The notes below the pieces were generated by a model. That model made no database searches. It worked only from the letters and a program-made list of their open reading frames with translations, and was not told the origin of the DNA. A program made the translations under genes and the position numbers. A stretch of DNA of 64,000 nt from Chlorella sorokiniana (taxonomy: Eukaryota; Chlorophyta; Trebouxiophyceae; Chlorellales; Chlorellaceae). Where the stretch lies: the NCBI GenBank assembly GCA_025917655.1, contig CP084613.1, forward strand, positions 2,296,001 through 2,360,000, given 5' to 3'. Below, in pieces: positions 36,501-46,543 of this stretch (position 1 is the stretch's first letter; the number at the start of each line of letters is the position of its first letter).

Positions 36501-38358
36501 TCATGGGCCCCCGTAGCCGATGAGAATGGTGAGCAGCGCGGGGCTGTAATGGGCAGCGACACGCCCATCCCTTGCAGGGATGCCCGGGGAGCGGCAGCGG
36601 GCTGCCAAACTTGACCTGCTGCTGGCCGTGTGCTTCCGCCTCCAGCGAGCCTGGGCCTTGCGGCCGAGGCGAGACAAAGGTGACAAACTCAAAGTCCAGG
36701 GACGCTGCAATGACCAGCACCGCGCCAGTGTTGCCTGCATGTTGTGCAAAAGTGGCGCGGTGAGGATCAGGTGTGCCCACATGACCGGGTGGGAAGGTTG
36801 TCGCTGTGCATGACACCTGGGCTGCATCGCCAACTGCGGTGGGCCAGCCCTGGCCAAGACCAAGGGAACTAGCAACAACCAAGCCACTTGAGCACAGCAC
36901 CCACCCGACTCGCGATAGTCTGCCGCTGAGAAAACAGTCATCACTTCGTTGTTGCCTGCAGCCGGCGGCAGCGCAGCGCGTGTGACGAGGGCAGGGTTGA
37001 GATGCAGCACTGCCCGCCGGCGGCCATGTTAGCCCGCAGCGCAGCTCCTGCCAGCGTGCTCACCCAGCACCTCAAACCCCGCCTCCTGCACCATGTGTGC
37101 GCGCACGATGGCTCTCAGGCCATGCGCCCGCATCCACGCCCGCGCCACGTCCAGGCCAAACACGTGCGACACGCCCGCGGGTTGGCGCACCAGCCGTTCA
37201 CGTGTGGGCTGGGGTCGGCCCACAGCAGGTCGCACAGCAGGCCCTCGCTGGTCGGGCTCAGGTCCTGGCGGGCGGGGCGGCACCCCAGTCAGAAGGCGCG
37301 GCGCAGGGGACAGGAGCGTGCATGCGCCCCCGCAGCCCCTGCTTGCTCACCACGGGGCGGGCGATGGCGTTGATGTCTCGCGGGTGCCGCAGATGAGGGC
37401 TGATGCCTCCGTGGCACAGGAACACCCCGCCGTTGAGCAGCGCTGCCAGCGGCAGCGCGTCAAAAACCTGCATCACCGCCTCCCATGCTGCCAGCGTGCT
37501 GCGCCGCTGGCACTCCCCGCAAAAGCCAAACAGCACCTGTGCCCGGGAAGTGGGGCACAGCATCAACGCCATCTTAGTGTCTGTGCCAATCCAGCCAGTG
37601 GGGCGAAGAGGCAATGAGGGGGCGGGGATGACGCCGCGCACCGTGATCTCCGAGCACTCGTGGTTGCCGCGCAGCAGGTGGACATGGGCGGGGTGTCGCA
37701 GCTTGAGGGCCAGCAGGGTGGCCACAATCTCCAGCCCCATGGGCCCTGTTTGAGGGGGTGACACGTGAGGTGCAGCACGCTGGTGGGCATGTGAGCCGCC
37801 AGGGGCGCAGGCGGGGCACGGCCGTTGCTGCTGGAGCCAGCCCCCCCCCATAAGGGCCGTGCCGCCTCGCGCCCGGGGGCCCTGCAGTCACTCACCCCTG
37901 TCGACGTAGTCGCCTAGGAACACCCACACCTTGCTATCACTGCCCGGCCGCCCCAGGCGCCCAAAGATGCGCTGCAGGTCTGAGAACTGGCCGTGCAGGT
38001 CGCCCACAACCACTACCTGTGCCTTGGTGTCGATCTCCACCAGGGAAGGCTCCTTCAACAGTGCCTCCCTGAAACAGTGCGGGGCGGCAGGGGAGATCAG
38101 TCCGCCCTGGGAGCGGCCTCCAACAAACACCTGGCGGCGGCGGCGCACACAAGCACACCCAGTGCCGCCGTGCCTGTCCAGCGCTGTGGATCACCTGGCG
38201 GCGCTGCATAGTCTCTTCAGCTCCCTCTCCTGTAGTGAGAAGGCGTCCTCGCCAGACGAGGACGTGCGGGCCAGCAAATGCTCCAAAAGTTCGTTTAGTT
38301 GTTTCGGCCGGAGCTTTGGTGCTCCTCCCAGCCCCCAAAGCCCCCAAAAATCGAGCAT
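36501..38358 (-). CDS. PP1-like Ser/Thr phosphatase (PPP family)
   Basis: The protein is a metal-dependent PPP-family phosphatase, nearest in layout to PP1. Signature blocks are all present: [20 protein letters not shown] (about 38010), [12 protein letters not shown] (about 37930, split by an intron from [18 protein letters not shown]), [13 protein letters not shown] (about 37670), [20 protein letters not shown] (about 37530), [20 protein letters not shown] (about 37425), [20 protein letters not shown] (about 37160), [13 protein letters not shown] and [17 protein letters not shown] (about 36945). The start ATG at 38356-38358 gives [15 protein letters not shown] before the PP1-like N-terminal helices; an earlier non-ATG frame is ignored. 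The C-terminal exon [19 protein letters not shown] changes frame near 36590; the stop at 36501 (ending LIGYGGP) is preferred, with 36442 the alternative. The regulatory partner is unknown. Confidence 0.88.
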
Positions 38359-38362
38359 GGCC

Positions 38363-38367
38363 TTACA
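38363..38367 (-). promoter_or_regulatory. possible TGTAA poly(A) signal of cytochrome c6
   Basis: TGTAA on the minus strand is 249 bases behind the cytochrome c6 stop and only five bases before the phosphatase ATG. If used, the two genes are almost fused head to tail. Confidence 0.25.
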
Positions 38368-38615
38368 GCTCGCCGCCAAGTTACCACCGGCGAGCCCCTG
38401 AGGCACGTAGTCCAAGCCGTCGGGTTGAACAACATACAAGCGAAGATTTACGCGCAAATAATATGTTTCACTGTCTCAAACTCTCCGGTTTGGTGCCCGC
38501 CGACTCAAACCCTCTTGCCCTTCGACCACTAGCAGCCACTAGATGCCACCATCTCATCTGTGGTTTGCATGCCCACAACCTGTTGGGCACAAAATGCCTA
38601 AAAACTGCAAAGTTT

Positions 38616-39482
38616 TCACTGATTCCAGCCGTTCTTGGCATTGGCCAGTACAAAATCAGCAAGCGCCTGTATGTCCTCATCAGCCAGGCGTGGACCGAAG
38701 GTGCAGGCGCCCTGCAACGCATACATAAATTATGTTGTCAACCACCTAGTTCCCAGTATGGCAGGTTTGCTAAAAAGTTTGAAACGTCGCAGGCTATACG
38801 TTACAATCGCTGTGTCGCTGCAGGGCGCGTACTGCTGCGGGCACTGTAGCATGCGCTGATACCTACCCGAGGCGCACAATCTTGGCCAAACCTGCAAACA
38901 AGACAGCAACAAGGTGAGGCAGAGTCATTCACATGACAAAGCCATCTGATCAACGCAGCAGCCTGTGCACAGCCTGTGCCACGCGGCGTACACTTCACCC
39001 GGGCATGCTGTTGCGGCCGCTGTAGATGAGGCGGTACAGTGCCTCGGGGTGTCCAGGCCATACTTCTGCAAATCTGGCAGCTGCAGCGTGGCGTCCCGCC
39101 TACAACAGGTGGAGAGTGCAATGGGCGTCAGTGGTACAACAGGTCAGCATAGAACTCCCGCCCCGAACCCCCTGCGGCCGCCCCAACGCACCTAATAATG
39201 TTGCCTCCAGCGCTGTGACAACCCGCACAACTCTTGTCAAAGGTTGCAGCCACGTCAGCAGCGAGTGCCGGGAAGGCAGCAGGAAGAGGCAAGCCGCCGC
39301 AGTCCCGAGCCACCCAGGCGCCCCCGCCCCAGTCTGCTGGCAGGCGCGAGGCATGCAGACGGCGGACGAGCCGGCCAGCCTTGAAATTCTGTGGCGCACA
39401 GCCTTGACAAGCGGCGGGGAGTGCCAGGCTTTAAGGGAGCCTCGAGAGCTAAACACTTGAACGTGCGAAGTGAGCTAGCCAT
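38616..39482 (-). CDS. PETJ: cytochrome c6, thylakoid lumen electron carrier
   Basis: Cytochrome c6 carries electrons from cytochrome b6f to photosystem I, replacing plastocyanin when copper is short. The mature protein begins near ADVAATFDKSCAGCHSAGGN (about 39270), with the haem motif CAGCH. The next exon gives LQLPDLQKYGLDTPEALYRL and IYSGRNSMPG (about 39080-39000), whose Met is the probable axial ligand. The last exon gives CTFGPRLADEDIQALADFVL and ends AKNGWNQ at 38616-38618. The ATG at 39480-39482 opens a Ser/Arg/Leu-rich leader. A lumen-targeting hydrophobic stretch ending PALAAD precedes the mature start, but the frame changes near 39320 at a C run, so leader details are unsure. A GTAC motif is 46 bases upstream of the ATG. 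Confidence 0.92.
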
Positions 39483-39527
39483 CGGTCTATACATCCGTCT
39501 TGATCAAAATGCAGCGCAGTCTTCCGT

Positions 39528-39531
39528 GTAC
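39528..39531. promoter_or_regulatory. GTAC core upstream of cytochrome c6
   Basis: GTAC is the core of the copper-response element bound by the SBP-domain regulator CRR1 in Chlamydomonas, where it drives CYC6 when copper is low. A single copy lies 46 bases before the ATG here. Four bases alone can occur by chance. Confidence 0.25.
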
Positions 39532-40162
39532 AGTATCACAGGGCAACCCCAAGCTTGGCCACATCACCGGCTGAGAACCAGTGGAAGGCGGCAGTGGAAG
39601 GCGCCGTGGCTTGTCATCGCCGGTTGTATATGCCTTGCAAGCTCAAAGCAGCGCTTACAAGAACATCGTCTAAGCATCAAATGGAAGCAGCACTGTGAGA
39701 GCACCTGGAAGCATGACTATTGCAGGGCAGGACTGTTGGCTCAGCGGCTGCGTGGGTGGAGCTTCAGAACAGGAGAAAGCAATAAGCAATGACGCAACCC
39801 AGGCGGAGGGGAGGCAGCCATGTATTTAAGGCTGCGTGGCGACTCAAGTAAGGGTGGGAAAGGAAATGACTTTCACGCTCGCAGTCGGGACGGAGAGGCA
39901 GGAGACTTCAGCAGGGAGGCGAGGAGATGGCGCAAAACGGGCTACTCACTGGACCCGTGTGGTGCAGTTATTCACTGCAACACACAAGGTATATGTAGGC
40001 ATGGAAGGGCTGTACCCAGGTCTGGGTGAGGCAAAGAACAGCCATTGGCAGGCGCATGGGAGGGGTGCTAGGGGTAGCCGCGATTCTGTGCAGCAGCTGC
40101 GCAAGACGTGGCACCATTTGCCACACAGCGCTGAAAGCAAAGGTACAGGGGGTCGGGGAGGC

Positions 40163-40643
40163 CTAGGAGGCAGGCACCCAGGCACCCAACAACTTTGGCG
40201 GTGGTGGCGCTGCCGGCACCGCGAAAGGGATGCCTGCACCCTGCGGCGTGCACGGGCTGTCCGGCATGCCGAGGTCCAGGTCGCCCAACGCCTTCAGCTT
40301 GGCAATGGGTGACAGCTTGAGGGGCGCTAGTCCACTAGGAGGGGTGAGAGGGCAGAGTGGGGCACTGGCGCTCTGCAGCAGACACGGGGAGGTGGGGAGG
40401 CAGGCGGTTAAGTCCACAGCACCCTTTTGCACCCAGCAGCAGCCCACTTGCACCCCGTTTGCTAGATGAAGTCGATCAAGGAACACAGTACCTGGGGCAG
40501 CTGGGCATGCAGACAAACAAGGTCCTACGAAGCCCAACTGTGCAGACCCCGCAGCGGGGCAACGACGGCGGGCGGCCTAGGCTGCGGCAACCGTTGCACG
40601 CCAGTGAGCAGCGGCAGCTCTTATTCACCTGGCGTGTCTCCAT
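40163..40643 (-). CDS. possible small unrecognised gene
   Basis: On the minus strand an ATG at 40641-40643 reads METRQ directly into gtgaat, a plausible donor. Further on, after a plausible acceptor CTCCTAG near 40339, an open frame reads LAPLKLSPIAKLKALGDLDL and then a Pro-rich end PPPPKLLGAWVPAS with stop at 40163-40165. I could not find intermediate exons that keep phase, so the model is incomplete. The sequence has no family I recognise. It may instead be part of the isoamylase 3' UTR or non-coding. Confidence 0.2.
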
Positions 40644-41194
40644 CAGCAGCTGAGTGAGTGCTCGCAGGCGGACGGGGCTGGCCGAAAAGGATGTGTGTGG
40701 GGCGAGTGTCGCTGGACAGGCTAAGGAAGAGACTTGAGTCGTTCAAGTGAGAGCGAGAGCGACGACAACGAGACTCGGCGTGGCGGAAGGCACGAAAATG
40801 AGGTGGGAGGCGAAGGGCTCCAGGTGGGCATGTGAAAAGCGAAATGAAGGGGTCAAAACGGAAGCTGCAGGGCTTCGCTCAAACGGAACTCCGAGATGCT
40901 GTAAGCATGCTCTTCTTGCAGCAAACGTGTGACCGACTGGCCGGGCGGGCACAGGTCAACCCATCCCAGTTGGTCAAGTTGACCTGCCGCTGTCCCTGCC
41001 GCCAGCCCAGCTTGCAGTAGGATGCACAGAGCAATAACAACACTTTCTCGACGACAAAATTTTTGTTGCTGCGCATGAAACAATTGAAGTACAGGCAGAC
41101 GCACAGTGTTGGGGCAAAGCCAGACCAGCTGGTGGGCACATTTCGTTGTGCTGCGGGTCGCCGCGGCAGGAGGTGTCGAACGACCGCGCCGCGC

Positions 41195-44100
41195 TCACGC
41201 CACGCCTTCAGGGCTGCTGGGGCGCTTGCGATGCTGCGGCATGGCTGGCTTGGCGCCCTCCTCCGCCGACTCCATGACGATGCAGGAGCGGGGCAGCATG
41301 GGGTAGCAGTGCTCCAGCTTCCACATCTCCATGGACGCGCGCTGCGCCGCCACCTCCTCCCCCGGCAGCCGCTCGTCGGGCACCAGCACGTCGTAGGGCG
41401 CCACCCGGCTGGTGTCCACCACCAGCTGCCACACGCGCCCGGCCAGCGCGGCAGGGCCACCACCTGCGCCAGGTGGCTGGTGTTGAAGGCCACGTAGAGG
41501 CCGCCGCCCCAGGCTTGGCCAGCGAGTAGGCCAGGAAGCGAGAGGTGTCGGCCCAGTCGGGCTTGTGTGGCTCCAGACCGTGCCACTGCACCTCCGAGTC
41601 GTTGATCCAGGTGGTGCGCCGCAGCTCCTTGTGCGTGTGCCTGCCCAGGGGGCGGCGTTTGCAGCAGAGGCACTCTGGCAAAAAGCAGATGAGCGGCTAA
41701 AGCTATCAATGCTCTCATTATTCTTCTGACCTTTGCGATTACGGGGGGCATGAGCCGCTGAGCAGGGCAGCCAGCGGTACCAGCTGCCAGCTGCTGACCC
41801 CAGGGTTCCCGCAGGCAAGCGAGACAAGCCTCGCCTGCATGCATGCGGCAGGCAGCACGGCTCACCTGAGGCCAATCATGTGCCGGGTGAAGCGCAGCAG
41901 GCCCGCATCATCCGCAGTGGCACGTTGCCAGTCGAGGTAGTTGAGGGGGAGTCGTGGCAGTAGGTATTGTTGTTGCCGCCCTTGCTGCGGTAGGTGGGTG
42001 GGTGGGTGGTGGGCGGTGGTGGGGAGGTGCGCGAGCAGGCACGCGGGTGAGCATCAGGCTGCCGGCTGCTCAGTGCAGCACAGCCAGTCCTTGCTGCCTG
42101 CCCCGCCCGCCCCCCTTCAGCACACACGCGAGTTCAGCACACACGCGAGCGCTCACGTGTGCCCGTACTCGTCCCCCATGTAGAGCATGGGCACGCCGTG
42201 GGCCAGCAGCAGGGCAGCCAGCATGTTGCGCATCTGGCGCTGGCGCAGGCTGTTCACGGCGGGGTTGTCGCTGGGGCCCTCCTCGCCGCAGTTCCAGCTC
42301 AGGTTGTGGGACTCGCCGTCCCTGCGAGGTGCGGGTGGGCGGCAGGGGCAGCAGGTTGCTGTGCTGCCAGCCTGCAGCAGCGAAGCAGGCAAAGCGGCAG
42401 GGGCGGCAGCCAGGCACCGCAGCCCGCCCCTCCCCCACCTGTTGTCCTCCCCATTCGCCTGGTTCTTCTTCTCGTTGTAGGACACCAGGTCGGCCAGGGT
42501 GAAGCCGTCGTGGGCGGTGACAAAGTTGACGGAGGCGGTGGGCCCGCGCCCGCCCTTCCACCGCCCGCCCGCGTTGTTGCCCCACCTGCACACACAAACG
42601 GCAGCCATGCGTTACTGTGCCTGCAACTGCATGCTGCTCTGTTGTTCTTGTTACCGAGGGGTGGGACACACGTTCACGTGTGCACATTGCAGAATGGTTT
42701 GCTCCACCCCTTTCGACCAGCTGACGCTGCAGCGCCACCCATGGCGGAGGAAACCGGCAGCCTGCCACCGGGTCCCCCCCCCGCACTCGCCCCCAAGCCC
42801 ACCAGTCGGTCTCTGCCGGCTGCGCCACGTAGATGTGGGGGAGCCGCAGAGCACGGAGGCCATGTTGCCCACCCACGGCCCGTCGGTGCCCTTGATGAAC
42901 TGGCGCACCGTGTCGCGGAAGTGGCCGTTCCACTCGCTCCACCGCCCGTAGTGGGGAACGCGCCCACCTGGGGGTGGCAGGGGGAGAGGTGGGCACGCAA
43001 GCCAGCCCAGGCGCGGTAGGGGGCCAAAAGCCAGGCCAAGCGGGGGGACATGGGGGCTGTGCCGCCAGGGGTGTGCCAGCCAGCGCGGGCGCCCACCTGG
43101 TTGAGGCCGTCGCAGTCCCAGGCCTCTGCAATGAGCTTGGTGTCCTTGAGCACGGGTCGGAGGAGATCATCTCGATGAGGGGCGGGTCGCCCAGCGGGGT
43201 GCCCGTGGGCACGCCCGAGCCGTCGGTCATGAACCCGCCCTCACACACGATGGCGCCCTTACTCTTGACCGCCGCGTAGCCGCCGCCCTCCCCCTCGCTC
43301 TCCCCCAGACAGCCAGCCCTCCGCGTCGCTCTCAGACTCGGAGGCGGCTGCGGCGGCTGCGGCGCGCGCGGCTGCGGCCGCGGCTGCCGCCTCCTCGCTG
43401 TCGGACTCGTACGCGGCGGGGGGACGGGGTCGCAGGGGTGCCACATGGAGGGGGCGCGGGTCATGATGGAGCCCAGGTCAAACCTGGAGGAAGGGGGGAA
43501 GGGGGGCATTCTCGGCACACGCTCTGCCTGCCGCTCGCGGCAGGCAGCGACTGCAAGCAAGCCCGCGTGCGCAGCCGCCGCCTTCCTGCCCGGCCGTGCC
43601 CAGCCCCACCTGAACCCGTCCACATGCATCTCCTGCACCCAGTAGCGCAGGCAGTCCACGATGAACTGGCGCACCACGGGGTGGTTGCAGTTGAAGGTGT
43701 TGCCGCACCCCGAGTAGTTGTAGTACTGGCCGCCGGGGGCCAGCATGTAGTACACGCGGTTGTCCAGGCCCCTGGCGGGTGGGGCGGGGGTGGGTGGGGG
43801 GACGGCTGAGCGGGAGCTGCCAAGACCTGCTGGAGTGCTCCGCTGACCGCTGCGCTTTGGGTGAATGCGCGTCCCCTCAACCCCCCATCTCCTTTCCCCT
43901 TTCGCACCCACACAGCCAACCACCCATGGCCTGCTTTGAGGGCCCCAACCCCACCCGCACCCACCACCCACACCTGAATGAGATGGTGGGCCCCATTTCG
44001 TTCCCCTCGGCCGTGTGGTTGAACACCACGTCCAGAATGACCTCCATGCCCCGCTTGTGGCACTCCTTCACCAGCTGCTTGAACTCGGCCAGCACCGCGC

Positions 44101-46002
44101 CGGGCGGGCGCCCGAGGCGGCGGCGGCCGAGTAGCGGGCCATGGGCGCAAAGTAGCCCACGGTGGAGTAGCCCCAGAAGTTGTAGCGGTACGCCTCGCTG
44201 CCCGGGATGATCTGCGCGGGAGGGGGAGGGGGCGGCGGCGGGGGGGGCCGCAGGGGTTGGGAGGTGCGAGCTGGCTGCCCAGCGCACGGCGGCAGCCCAG
44301 CTCCCCAAGCGGGCTGCACATGCGAGGGGTGCCGCTGGCATCAGGCACCCTCGCACAAAGGCGCACACAGGGTGCAGGGTGGGGTGGCCAGCCCGGCTGC
44401 TGCGCCTGCCTGGTAGTACTCCAGCTCGTTGAACTCGTGGATGGGCATCAGCTCAATGGCGTTGACGCCCAGGGCCTGCAGGTAGTCGAGGCGCTCCACC
44501 ATGCCGCGGAATGTTCCTGGGTGGCGGCGGCCAGGGGGAGGGACACGCCTGAGCCCGCTGCACGGCTGCCACGCGCAGCCCCCGCATGCAGTGCCGGGCG
44601 ACGGCATCGCGCTGCGCTGCATCCACGCCCCAGCCTCGTCGCCGCCTTGGTGCCGCCGCGTGCCCCACCTGGGGCCGACACCCCGACGACGCGTCCTGGG
44701 TGAAGCCGCGCACGTGCATCTCGTAGATGACCAGGTCCTCCATGGCCAGCCCTAGCGGGCGGTCGCCCTCCCAGTCAAACTCGGCCAGGCCGTCGGGCTG
44801 GGGCAGCGCCGCGGCGGCCTGCGGCCACGTAGCCGCGTGGCCCAGCACGCCCGGCTCGCCGTACTGCAGGTCCTGCGGGCGTGGGCGCAGGGGGCCCTGG
44901 TGTGAGGGTGCAGGCAGGCGTGACAGCGAGGGCCGGCGGCCAACGACGGGATGAGCATACTGCAGCGGCGGGCAGGCCTGCGCAGCAGGCGGCCGTGCGG
45001 AGCTCACCGGGCCCATGTCCCCAAAGCGCTGCCGCCCGTTGACCACGACGCGCGCATACGGGTCCAGCACCACTCGGCTCTGCGGGCGGGGAGGAAGCAG
45101 CAGGCAGCGGTGCTGGCTGGGCGGGCTGGTGAGGCGCGCTGCGTGCGCCATGCACCGCACAGGCGGCAGCGGCATGCGGCCCAGGCGGCAGCTCACCGCG
45201 TCGTGCCGCTGCCCCTCGCTCTCCTCGTGCAGCTGCTCGTTGGCGCCAAACGCGCGGTAGCCGTAGAGGAGGGAGGGGTCCAGCCCCGGCAGCGCCACGT
45301 GCCACACGTCCCCCGTCCGGTTGGCCTCCGGGCTGAGGGGCACCTCCAGCGTGACGCGCCCCGCCCGCAGGTCCGCCTCCGTGAACAGGCACAGGCTCAT
45401 GCCCCACGTGTTGGACGCAAACACAGCAAAGTTGGTGGCGCCCTGCGCAGGCAGGGCGGGGCTGGCGGCGGTGGGCGCCCACGACGGGGCAGGGCGCAGC
45501 AGCGGCAGCAGCCGCGGAGCAGCATTGGCGCCCTGACTGGCATGATGGGCATCTGAGCTGCTGCCACGTGCACCTCGTGGCCGGCGTGCGGCTGCGCACC
45601 GCCCCTGCCCGCATCAGACTTTGCATCCGCTGGCCATGGCAAGAACAGCGGGAAACCGCGCATGGCTGCCTTACAAGCGGCTGTTGGCAGCACTGCAAGC
45701 CGCTCAGCTGATGCCTCACCGTCTCCGGGTCGATGGTGGTACCCATGGGCTCAGGCTTGCCACACATCGGCTTGCCAAAAGCCCATGTGGCCTCCTGGCC
45801 AGATGTGAGGAGGTGCTGGTTGGGCAGCGGGGCGGCAGGCACCACAGGGGGAGGGTGCAACAGGGCTGGCCACTGCCCGAACCGCCCGTCGCGCCTGGCG
45901 GCCAGGCAGCGCGGGCGGTGCGGTATGGCCGCCTGCAACAGCAGCAGGCGGGCAGCTTGGCCAGTGTTCGATATAAAAGCTGCAGAGCCCAAAGCCGGGC
46001 AT
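41195..46002 (-). CDS. ISA1: isoamylase-type starch debranching enzyme (ISA1/STA7-like, GH13 + CBM48)
   Basis: Isoamylase removes misplaced alpha-1,6 branches while amylopectin is made in the plastid. The N-terminal CBM48 region shows [13 protein letters not shown] spliced to [20 protein letters not shown] (45760-45400). The GH13 barrel follows: [20 protein letters not shown] (about 44190), [20 protein letters not shown] (about 44050), [19 protein letters not shown] (about 43640-43460) with the nucleophile Asp, [20 protein letters not shown] (about 43130) with the acid/base Glu, and [20 protein letters not shown] (about 42520). The C-terminal domain has [16 protein letters not shown] and stop 41195-41197; its [13 protein letters not shown] stretch is ISA1-like. 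An Ala/Ser/Asp/Glu-rich insert sits near 43300-43430. Frames change at C/G runs near 44110 and 43310. The start is unsure: ATG at 46000-46002 opens a transit-like leader but needs a frame change before CBM48. Confidence 0.92.
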
Positions 46003-46543
46003 TGGGGCGGGCCAACGCGACTGGTAGCCCTCGTTTACCTGAGGGCGCTGGGTAGGGCTGTGTTCATCCGGCCGATGCCGCGCATTGCGGTGCTGCAAGT
46101 GACAGTCATCATCTTGAAACACTGCTGCCCAGAGTGGGACACGCCCGGAGGGCAAGCTTGACAGAGAGGGCCGTTGTTGGTGTATTGTTTGGCCAGCTCC
46201 CTGCCGCAGCCCCAAGCGCCTGGTCAGCCGCCAAGGTCCTTCTTGTCAATTATAAGAGCGATCTGGCCGACCTGAGAACTCGTCCGAAAGCGTGGCTGCT
46301 GTGACAACGTGCGGCTCGCAGCGATGCTTGCACAGCAGGCATGGCAGGAAACGCCCGGCTCCTCCCTGATTCGCTTGTGAACCCAATTCTTTGGGATTCC
46401 TGATCGTTGAAAACAGTACTCCGACGACAGGTTGGGGAATGGCGGCGTATACAGCCCAACCTGCTGCCAGTGCGGCTCTCTCAGGAACCCAGACTCGACC
46501 TTTCAGCCTCCATCGGCGCGAGAGCCGGCTAAGATCGGTCGCA
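46003..46543. other. divergent region, isoamylase / fructosamine kinase
   Basis: The gap between opposed genes holds both promoters. No clear core promoter motif is seen apart from a weak ATATAAAA at 45971-45978 inside the isoamylase leader. Confidence 0.4.

Larger units (their letters stand above)
39483..41194. other. 1.7-kb region between cytochrome c6 and isoamylase
   Basis: It should hold the cytochrome c6 promoter (right of 39482) and the isoamylase 3' region (left of 41195). A weak minus-strand gene candidate lies at 40163-40643. No repeat or RNA gene was recognised. Confidence 0.4.

Noticed and set aside
39836-40312. Plus-strand open frame of 158 codons
   Set aside because: Composition is arbitrary, there is no domain, and no splice support; it overlaps the minus-strand candidate.
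45971-45978. ATATAAAA as a TATA box for fructosamine kinase
   Set aside because: It lies about 570 bases before the ATG and inside the proposed isoamylase leader; the distance is unlikely.
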